Made by a program: the position numbers and the translations under genes. Positions 25,401-37,000 of a DNA stretch of 64,000 bases are shown here, piece by piece. The stretch is from Cylicocyclus nassatus (lineage: Eukaryota; Nematoda; Chromadorea; Rhabditida; Strongylidae). The notes below the pieces were generated by a model that ran no database searches, had not been told where the DNA came from, and saw only the letters and a program-made list of their open reading frames with translations. The DNA is taken from positions 8,966,880-9,030,879 of the forward strand of contig CATQJL010000112.1 of assembly GCA_958299035.1 (NCBI GenBank), read 5' to 3'. The first letter of the stretch is position 1; the number at the start of each line of letters is the position of its first letter.

Positions 25401-28400
25401 TTTCCTTTCTTTTTATATACATTTAGTTATTCAACTTAGCTACTAAGGTCGAAAGGGATGCGGATCTTTTGCCATAGTCCTACCGTAGACATACCGTATT
25501 TCTATAAAATGGCGCATCATAAGGAGTAAATTTGCTATCTGTGATCACTTCCTGGGACCTTTGTTTTTGTGCCAAAATACATCACTTCATAGAGCTCGGG
25601 CGAATTTGTGTTTCGGACATACCTTTATTAACGTCTTACCGTATTCCTACCGTAACCCACCATATAGCGCTAGCGTGCTAGTTACCTGTGATATTTTCGA
25701 TCGGCGTAAAAACAAACAAGCAAATGAAAGTACCAGTTTTTCATTAGCTTCCACTCATCTTATCTTCCCCCGCTTAAGTACCACATCTTCACATGCTTAT
25801 CTATTTGCTTGTCTCAAATTAGATTTTTGGCTCAATGCCAAGCCATTTGCACCCAACCACTTCACCCTTTGAACTGCAGAAAACAACGTAATGCCACATT
25901 TCACTTTTTGAGCTTAGTATGGCGATTTCTAGCAATAAATCTCTATTTTCAATTTTCAGGACTTTTCACTGTTTCCATTTCCGTTGTAATCAGCTTTTTC
26001 GAAAAATCTTTAAAAAAAGAAATGTTCACGCCTTAAAAATTAGCTTAGGTTCTTGAATTATGCTTACAGAATCGTTTATACACTCAATTTAAAAAAAACG
26101 AAAAATTATAAGACTAGTATAACAAATTAATCCTTGAAATCTCTAGGATAGCATAATTTTTATACATTGAAAATCTTTGAGCTTACTAAATTCACAATAG
26201 GAAAAAGATTCAAATCTGCGTGCTTTGCTAATTCTCAGCTAACTTCCACTTTTTTGCTTATCTCTATACATTTCATGAACATTGTTTAGAATCGAATAGC
26301 AGAAATATCAATTTTCTGATTAGTCCATGTTGTCTCCTCAAAATTTCCAATATCTAAACCCAATAACTAGTCTTCAATCGATGCCCCTATCGCAATTTTC
26401 CCCACCTGTTATCAACCTCTTTTTCCTTTTTGGATTTTCGAATGATTCATGGTCTCCACCACCAGCTGTGACAGTTTGTGTGATTCATTGTAATCGGCAG
26501 GGCAAATAGGGACAAGGAAATAGCAAATAAACAAACAAAGCTCTAGCTATGTATACAGTAAGGTGTTGTGTACGTTTTTGGTCATATCTGTATTGCGCTT
26601 TTTTCTTCTGTCGCTTTTTTTGTATTTCTATGTTTATTTTTTATTAATGACGGAGGCGAGGGCTATTTAAAGCCATAACCCATGAAAAAATTGAATCAGA
26701 ATCCACTTGCGCGGAAGATGTGCTTCTCAATCGTCTCGACAATGATGCTCAGGATTGTACGCGCAATGAGTGCTTTCTGTGCAATTGCACATATTTGTAT
26801 ATGACATAGGAAAGGAGATGAATAGACTGTACTCTGTCTCATAAGCAACTTGTAAATTATAATTATATCATCAAAAACAATTGAAAGCCGATAAACATTC
26901 TAAATGCGATAAAATATACATAATTCCGTGGACTTCAAAGTACCCTTTGATTCAATTGGCTTGGCGGCTGGAAGGTGGGGCTTCGTGACCTAGTTAAAGG
27001 CAGGTCCGGGCAAGATCTCGGATAGAATTTTTTCGCTTATCTGGGCTTATCCTTCCCGTTGATTTCGAAAATGCAGCTCGAAGAGCACGAAAACGTCGAA
27101 AGCGGGCTTTTCCAGAAGCTCTTAAATTGAATTCTGTCGCCTGCCGCCAGCCTTTAAGGCTAGGGTAATGATCAGAGAGCACGCGCGCAGGAGAGACGCA
27201 GACTGCGTTGCGGGCGCGAGCGGCCTTAATTAGGTCACAAAGCCCCGCCTTCCAGCCGTCAAGCCAGTTGAATCAAAGGTTAGTTAGAATTATTCCAACG
27301 GATTAGACCAAAATTTGCACGGCGCGCGTCTGGTGCTATGCATGACCGCATCGCATAGTCTCGCTTCGCTTCTAGTGCTATACCATTGGGATAAGGATCC
27401 TCTGTTCTCTATCCATTTTGTTTAGCATGTATGGAAAAATGCTATTGGGCATAAGCACATGCATCACACACTTTCGATACCTCATGGACTTGATTATGTT
27501 TTGAAAATGGTCAATAGTGCATAATTTGAAAGGGATTTATTCGTTCCCTTTTCAGTCCTCATTTTGATTTTCAAATGTTTGAACTTACAAACATATTATG
27601 TTGAACTGTCGATGAAAACGATTTATGGTGAACCACTATTTCTCTTCCAAGTGTAAAATAACACAATTCTCATTCGTTTCTCTCTGCATTTGCCCTTTCG
27701 TTCTCTCTATTGTGTGTTCTGGATAGTTTTACGAACATCGCATTTCGGATAAAATGGCATTTAAACGCTATGACATTGCGATGAAATGGCAAACTGCTAC
27801 TGATTCATAGAGCCACTCATCGCCCGGGTTCTTGTCATTGTTTTCTCATAATATCACTCTATGACTCTGCAAAATTATATAGTACAGTAGCTTTGCAATG
27901 CTATGCTTCTTATGCCAAAGTCCCAGGCGCGTACATCGTATTTGCATAATAATTTGCGTATTGGAAGCATAGCGTTCGACCAGTTTACTACAGCTAAACT
28001 TTGCTTGTCAAAAGTGTGCAATTGCACATTTTGCAAGCTCGAATTTGGTCGCGAAGCCCAGATAATGTTTCCTCGTGCTTTTTCTTGTTTTCGATCTTGT
28101 TCAGACATGTTTGGACACACTTGTGCATGAAGAGTTTTCTGATTCCTCTCATCTTCTTTGTTGTCTAAGCACGTTTAAACACGTTTCATCCTGAAGAAGC
28201 AGTGATTGGCCATAGTCGCGCCATTTCTAACTTGATGTCTACATTTGCACACTACGCGCGGTATCTCACGTCCTGTGCGCTTACAAGTTGCCATTTCTGC
28301 AAATTTTTTGCTATTTTCTCCTTCTTTCGAGCATCTGCAAGCGCTTGAATGTGTAAAAAAAATGTTTCCTGACAGTTTCCCTCCAAAGGTTCTAATTGCT

Positions 28401-31400
28401 TACAGTCAAGGTACTGTGTGACGTAAATTGTCGTGTGCCATGTGCAAGTTCACTTATAAGCTACAAATGGATCGACTATACTTGTGATGCACTCCTCCGG
28501 GGAAACCAGCAAGTCATCTTCACCATTTAGGAAATTGTGCAATCGCACACATTTGCAAGAGAACATACTACACTGGATTTACGTTCCAGCATGGTACTGT
28601 TATAGTGAACCCCTCACTTTGACTAAGAAGTCACTATAGCTACGAAACGGGAGATTTTTAGACCTTATATTCCTGTCGTTTTTGTAGCTAGAAATGAGTT
28701 ATCATTTCTGTAGGAATTCATGTAATTTGATTTTTTCTAAAAAAGTTTTCGATAAAATCATGTACAGCGGTTTTCCTAAAATTTGACCTTCTCTCCGCTT
28801 TCAAAAAAACTACACTTTCTTTTTCCCTTCTGTTTTACCGTCTCCTTTCTTCATCCACCTAAAGTACTGGTTCAAAAGCACTCACCGCTTGCGAACAATG
28901 TTTTTACTGTCGCATTGCTAGGTATTAAGTGACCTTGGCCACGAGCCAAATACCTCCCGCCTTTTTTTTGAAAGGCCGACTTTCATTTCAAACACACGAC
29001 GCGTTTTCGACGTTGTTGTACTAGTAAGAGCGGAATGGTGGCTCTCCTTGCTAGTTATTATAGCTATGAAACCGGAATTCTTTTTAGTTGGCGCAAGCTG
29101 TGCACTGCTAATTATTAGAGCTATGAAACGGGAAAAATTTATTATTTTCCTGCCTTTTTTTTGTTGTATAAAGTGATTCCGCATATTGTTCTTGATCTAG
29201 AAATTTACAAAAATTATAACCATCCCTCAAATATTTTCTGGACGTGCTAAAAAATATTTATGAGTCATTTGCTTGAACTCCACGATAATCCTTTTTTTTC
29301 AATCTCAATAAATTTTCTATTTTTGTTAATATATTTTTTTCATGCTCTTGTTTGCAGGATTCTGAAACAATCAACTCTAAGAAGCTTGTTAGATGTTTTT
29401 CTATTATGATTTAAAGTAAAACCTCATATTTGTTCACTCTTTTTTATTTTTTTATTTTTATTATTCTGGTTAAGTTCATTGTAGGTCTCCTATCGTCCTC
29501 AAAACTCTGAAAGAGGCCCTAGATTTTTTTGTCATTTGTTTTTCCCTATAAAAAATTCTAAATTAACAATTTTTTTTCATGATTTTGAACTATGTATTCA
29601 TATATCTGCTTAATTTTTCCGTTTAATCATTTCTTCGATCTCATGAGATCATATCTTTTTGACGCCGCATAGAAATGTCGTCATTGCAATTAATGTCGCC
29701 GAAAGAAATGCTGTCTACAGCTTGTATCCGTTGGCGAAAATTCGAAATGTAGGCGTTAATGTTTCGGAAATGACGCATGAATATTACAGCGGTTTAAAAT
29801 ATAAGTCTAGCAACTTGTGCATAGCTTGTGCTTAGCTAAGTCTCGAATTTCAGTATTTTTACCTAAAGTTTTGCACTGAAAATTTTTGATCTCTAAAAAT
29901 GTGGCTCATCTTTTTCATAATTTTTCTTCCATTCCACAGCGAAATATCTCAAAAATTGAACAAAGTTCTCCTGTTAGCTGCAAAATAAAATGACATACTT
30001 CCTCCTATTTTATCCTGTCGTCGGAATTTGAGCAGTCAACGCCGTGTAAAGGAACAATTATCCTGTAATAAAGACATAAAATAGTGGTAGGATGAACAAT
30101 TTGCGATCAATTGTCAGTGTCTAAGGAAATCGCCGTTTCATCCATATCTTGTGCCTTGCTTACCACATGTTTGCATGAAATTTTTATCTGGGAAAATGGT
30201 TTTTTGAAAGTGTTGCGATCTGCGCATTCAAAGTATTGGAATTTACATAAGAGTCCGTTTAAGTATTAAGCGCACAAAATTGATGACCAAGTGTTACTTA
30301 TGTGAGCCTAGATAACAGATTTTTAAGTGCGCTGTTATTAGCAATCTGTCAAGATGACGTTTTGAGCTCTTTGGAATTTTCTCATCCTATTATTGAAATA
30401 CTCTTAGCTATGACAGTTCCTATCATAAGCAGAACAAAGGCAGAGGGTTTAGTACCACATCAGGCCAAGGGAATTGAGGGTAAATTTGATTGAAAGCTCC
30501 CTTTCTTAGCGAGAAACGATCATTTCTGCTAGCTGCAATTTTTCCTAATTTTTTTATTACATAACTCGCAGCTAACTTGTAGGAATGAGCTTTGCACAAT
30601 CTGCCTGGCAACTTCCTTGTTACTTAAACGCATTTCTTCAGTTATCAGTGTGAAATGCACATGTAACTGACAGAACTTTCAATTTTTTACACCTTGACAA
30701 ACCTTCTGCAACTGCAGAAATTGCTCGGACTGATCTGAGATAAAGAAACTGAAAAACTTAAAGCGTTAAAATTGTGAATATTCTCGAAGGTTTTCGAATT
30801 CACTGCTTCCACCTTAAATGAATCATGTCTGGCTTATTTTGTAATAATATGATGACAACGAAAATCACAATTATATAATTGTGCGATATCGAAAAAGAAG
30901 GATAAATAGCAAGATAGCTCGAAAAATGGTGTGTTGAAAACGATTAAAATCCATTTTGAAGTGGCTGTCCATTTTTGGTAATTAGAATGGTTCTATTAGG
31001 TTGATGCACAGTTTTTGCACCAAAGAATTTTTAAAAACTGTTTCAAAAATGTTTGAACAAACTAATTGATTTACAAAGTATGCTCTTTGCTATCTATATT
31101 GAAGTAATATTTTGTAGTGCATTTTGGAAATTCAATATGAAACAAATCACTGAGTCGATTTGAAAAAAAATCGAAATTCTAGGTTATCAAACAAAACCAA
31201 GATCAAATATATATCCCATTAGACGTTTCAGCAATTTTAGCTATCAAAAATCGAAAAATCACTTGGGTTTTATTCTTAATCAGCTTATATCGTTGTCATA
31301 AGCCCTCAAGAAATTTTGTTTCAAACACATTTAGAAAGCACAAGATTTTCTCTTTCTTGTATATCAAACAAAAAATTTCATCGAGATTGGAGAAATTAAA

Positions 31401-33974
31401 AGAATTTCTGAAATTTTAGTGCAAGAATTATGCATCAACCTAATAGATGAAGATCAATATTTTTTATAGTATGAAGAAAACTTATTTATCACTAAAGTAC
31501 TAGTTCAATGTTGTAATACAATCTAAATCAACAAACTGGTTTTTTTTACATGGATTCAAATTTCGAAAAAAAATTTTGTTTTCTTTTCCTTCCCACCCCC
31601 ATTTCCCTACTTCCCCGCACAATTTCTATGTTCTAACATTAAAACTATCGCTTCCCTTTCTGAAACAGGAATTCTCGTCAACTTCTGACCATAAGATGCG
31701 CCCGTACTCTTACGCTTGCCCGTTCGCTTTACAGCCAGCGCCCGTTGTCGAAAACAAGGGAGCGACGACCGTAGGTACACGAGGCCGAGGCTAAGAAAGG
31801 CGTACTTTGACTAAAGGACGGACATGTTCGATTTATCGATCGATCGGAGGATGTTCGATTCGATCGAACAAAGTCTTTCTTCGGAGGGGCGTTGAGAGCC
31901 GGCGGGCCAGCTGCACGCGGGTTTTTTGCGCTGACCGCCGGTCGAGCGTGCCAGCTTCGAGGGCGGTGATTTGTACGAACAGCGCATTTGCGGCTTCTCT
32001 TTCGGGCGGTTTTGGGACCATTTTGACTTTATTTTGTTCCCCGAAAGTCGCTGATGGACTTCTCTCATACTTGTTGTCATGTGGAGGATAAATTGGCCCC
32101 CAATCGGGGCTATTCTTCCCAAAAAATTAGCATCAATTTGTGAAGGTCGGCGTGGTAAAGATCGTTTCTTTTGGCAATGGTTGGAGAATGTCACGAGACC
32201 ATATCTGAGTTCTATTTTTAGTAATCTGACATCATGACTGTTCAAATTGCTGAATTTTGTACCCACTGACTTTATAAGACTCTGTCCTTCTGAACAAAAT
32301 TTTAATTTATTATCTGCATTTCGTTCAAAATGTGCATTTCCAAACCAGTTGGCTTGCTCTGAAAAGATTTTTTTTTTTTGACTATCAAATTCATGATCTT
32401 TGTTTTTTTTTCTGACTTTAGTTTGTACAAAAGAGAAACCTTTTCCTTCCAAGCGTTATCTTTCCACTTTTTTCTCCGATTTATTCTTCCGTGGTAGCGT
32501 TATCCTGTCTCTGATAACTTTTTATCAAGGCCGATAAAAACGGTTCTGAGCACACCACGCACACCGTGACAGTCATTTCGTATTCGGGTGCTAGTCTGAT
32601 GTCTCTAAACTTTTTTGACTTTTTTTAACTTTTTTTGAAATAAATAACTGCAACTACAATACCACCCGTAATTTGCGAAAAAAAATGGCGGCGGCACTTA
32701 ACTTACGCGGCGCCGCCGAAGTTAGGTGACTTTTGCCGCGTAAGTTAAGTGCCGCCGCCATTTTTTTTTTCGCAAATTACGGGTGGTATTGTAGTTTGTA
32801 TTTAAGACTCCACAAATTTTGTTTTTTACAGTTTTGGGATTATTATCGCTGTGTCTAAGGTCGTACCATGACTTCTTTGTTTACAAGTTTATTTGTTTGA
32901 ACAAATAACATGATGAGAACGATTTTTTTCAGTTCAATAGTACATAAATTTAGCGTTAAAATTGGATGTTAAAATTTTTACTTTTCATTTTTCATTGATT
33001 TTTTTAAAATTTTTAATTCGTAAGGTACAGTTTGATATCGTAATCCACGCTTGTACAATCACTTTTCCTTCGATAATAATTTTGCCGGCTGACTTATGAC
33101 GTGGCCATTACGAATGCGTCCATCGTAAGGCTGAAACAGGAAACATTACTATCATCTGCTTCTGCATTTCTTGTTTTTCAGGGTTTAGGGTTTTTCTTAC
33201 TTATTTTGATTTTTTCCATCAATAAATAACTACAATAGTTTTGTACTACAGATTTTTATAGTGTCATAATTTTTATTTGTTTTCTGCTCTCATACCACAA
33301 AAAAAAATCTGGACTTTCATCTCAAAGGGCGAAAAGTCGACTCCGAAAAATTCCTCTCTAGATCTAGTTTTCAGATTGCGAAGGTTCGCGGGTATTCTCA
33401 ACATTTTTGAAAGTTTCCTCTTTTAAAATTGCTAACAAAATCCAATAAAAACCACGGCTTAGGCCAAAACATTCTTCTTGGCTCTTCACTTACTTTCTAA
33501 TTTTTTTTGTCTTGTAAAATGACTTTTTCCACCCATAAATATTGATTGAAACGAGTTTCTTACTTTATAGATTGCTATCCTGATTTCCATCCAATTAAAT
33601 TATTCCAAGGTCTTAGCCTTGTCATTGACCTCAATTTTTTCACATTTGGCGTTAGTCATTGAAGCGGTACCGCTTTGCCTCCTATCGAACAACACGTCTA
33701 GAAAAATCTCACATTGATTTTTCAAGGCAGTTCTATAGGTCACATGCTTGTTTAATTTGCTAAATTTTGCATAAGAAAACTAGTTATATCGATTTTAGTT
33801 GACAAATTCCTTCAAAATTTCTTGTTTATGAGACAATTTCTAGTAAACGTCGTATCGTGTTACGTTCTTCTTGAGCTGAGATATTTTTGACGGCCATAGT
33901 CCTAGCCCTCAGCTGTTATGAGAGCAGTTGTTTTACTTTCGTCTGCACGGGTCTATGTCGCTTTGCCATTGTCC

Positions 33975-34016
<42 letters not shown>

Positions 34017-37000
34017 CTGTGAATTTACCCTTTACCTACTTCATTTACCTATTTACCTATCACTTACCCTTTGTTCCCTTTTTTAGCTGCCCCATTTCAC
34101 TCATTTTCCATCATTTACTCCCAATTAGCTATCCCTTTTACCCACCTTTACTTAATTTCTTATGTCATAGTTTATATAGAACTCCTCTCGAGTTGAATCA
34201 ATTTCTACGACTTAGCTAAAGTCAAAAATTAGAAAAGTCAAAAAAAAATAAAAAAGTCAAAATTCAAACCTTTCCATTATTGGCATTCGGCTCAACTATA
34301 GATGAGTCGTTTCGTAACTAATATCTGAGATTGCACATGCTGCACATCTTACGCGTCCTTTCTTGGATCCGCTTGATCATGAAGAGGAATTTTTCCGAGC
34401 AAGCACTTCGCATCGTCTTTTTCTTAGTCTTTGTTTTTTTATAGGTATGAGAGGATTGCGAAGCAGCCTAAAATTCAGAATGAGACGCATTATATGATAT
34501 TGTGTGCAATTGCATATATTACCTTTAATTCAACGGGATTGGCTTCTGGAAGGCGACTCGTGGCAAGAGTGCTCTCTAATCATTCCCTAGCCTTGAGGCC
34601 TCGAAATCCCACCCAGCCTCCAATCCCGTTGAATCAAAGGGTAAAATATGAAATGCTCCTGACTATAGCTCTCATTTCTTTCAAAATCAGGGATTTACAG
34701 CTTCACAGGGAATGACTTTCTTTGCAAGAACGGTTTTATTCAAAAGAAAAACTCGTGCACAGTTTCAAGTCACAATACAATGTTCAGCTTCTGCAGCTCT
34801 CAGTAATGCAAATTGACATAAGCAGCAGCCTGAAAGCAAGTGAATCACCGCTATAAATCTTCATGTCGTGTTGAAACATTGGAGTCACGCTAAAATGTGT
34901 TTTACGATTTCCGAACAGGCGCCCTAGCCTCTATGTCTCGCTTGCACGATACATCGGTTATATCAGTGACATTTCAGTGCTGATATTTTCTCCTCTTTGG
35001 TTTGTTTAAGAGATAAAAAGTTCCTTGGTAGTTCGCATAAATATTAGGTTGGCACGAAAGTTCTTGCGTAATTCAAACAAAATTCAATAACTTTTCAAAG
35101 ACTTAACCTAAATTTACAATCTTGTATGCTAAAAATATTAGAAGTCTTACGCTTCATGATGGATGTTTAAGTATAAGATTCCATGAGCTAGACATCAAGA
35201 ACGAAGCTCTCGAATATGAGGCTTAAAATTTTGCGATTTTGAGTTTGGTGCCAGAAAATCGCAGAGTGCCGCTAGCTAGCCGAAAAAAATCTATAGAATT
35301 TACTTACACAACAAAAGTCCATATGTTACTTTGGAAGGCTTTGATCTTGCACGGTGAAGCAAAAACAAAAAATTCGTGAAATAAGTCATTTTGCGGAAAA
35401 AATCCCCTCATGTCCGCAGTTTTCCGGCGAAGACACTTTTTTACAATCGAGAAAACGTCGCAAGGCTCTAAGTAGGCACTACGTCTAATTTCTGGTTGCG
35501 AACTGTGTTTCTGTGGAAAAAATTGGAGCGATAAGATGTTTTGTCCTGTGAAATGAGAATTTTCACAAATTTTTTGTTTTCGCGTTTTCATGCGAGATCA
35601 AAGCCTGCTAAAATAACGTATGAATTTCGCTGTGTAAGTAAATTCTACAGATTTTTTTTCGGCTAGCTAGCGGCACTCTGCGATTTTCTGGCACCAAACT
35701 CAAAATCGCAAAATTTGAAGCCCCATATTCGAGAGCTTCGTTCTTGATGTCCAGCTCACGGAATCTCACGCTTAAACATCCATCATGAAGCGTAAGACTT
35801 CTAATATTTTCAGCATACAAGACTGTGAATTTGAGTTAAGTCTTTGAAAAGTTATTGAATTTTGTTTGAATTACGCAAGAACTTTCGTGCCAACCTAGTA
35901 TCTCCCTTATTACTCACCAAGTTATCATGCAGCAAAAAGGTGACACATTGTTTTATCAACTGCTAGACTTTAGTCATGTCATCTCCAAATATGTGCGATT
36001 GCACGCAATGCACGGATTGCGCGTGCTATCCTGAATTTCGCTCATCGGTTCGCGCACATGTCCTTGCAAGTTTCTGCTGAATATTGAATGCCTATAAGAA
36101 TCAAATTAACAGAAAGAAGCTAGAAGAACACTTACCCTCAAGAAGTGGGGCCCTGACATCAGATATTGGCATACGGGATCGAACGAACAATGAATGTCGT
36201 GTGTGCAATCGCACATACTAGGAATGCAACGATGGTTGTCTCAATGTTAGTGTCACTTGCAACAGCGGTTCGGATCGCTCCGCCGCCTCGCTCGGAGCAC
36301 CGTTCGCGGACGGGATCCCAGGTTGAGCGGATCGCTTAGGAGTTAAGTTTCCACAGATGCAACGGGAACTTCAAGGGAGACGACCGCGCAAGCCCTAGCC
36401 GTTGCATACGACACTGTCATTGAGACAATGCTTTCAACGCCTTCGAGTCACGATAAAACGCCAAGTGGTTAACAGTCTAGCGACTCGAAAGCATCGAACC
36501 GGTCATCACCACGTTTGCGACAGCTGCGTCCACAAATCTTCTCTTGCATGTTTTGCAGGTATTAAATAACGAGGGGCGCACATGTCCGCAATCACACTCT
36601 GCAAAAAGTTTGATGGACAGATTATGTTTTGCATCGTTACAGCATAGAATGGGTCTGTCATTACCTGGCAATTTATATCTGCTTAGTCATTAGCACAGCA
36701 TAGCTATCGCTGTGTGGTTGTTCTGTCCAAATCTGTATAACTGTTTGTGAAAATCTCGTCCTTCTCAATCCTATCATGCAAACAGAATTTTTAACCACAT
36801 TTTGCACCAGCTCCAATCGTTGATTTGGCCTACAAGGCGCCAGTGCTTAGCCTAGTGATCTGACGGGTTAATCTAGTGCCAATACGTTAACGACAACACT
36901 TGCGCGTGAAAAATGGCGCCAGAGCGCACAACCTCAAGCTTCACTTCCCATACCCATTTACCCTACATGTGTTGTCACACTATATTAACCGCTGATCTAC

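Noticed and set aside
31811..32452. 213-codon minus ORF
   Set aside because: Long but of mixed composition, half in AT-rich DNA and with no recognisable domain. A different minus frame looks more coding-like. Kept only as an unknown island.
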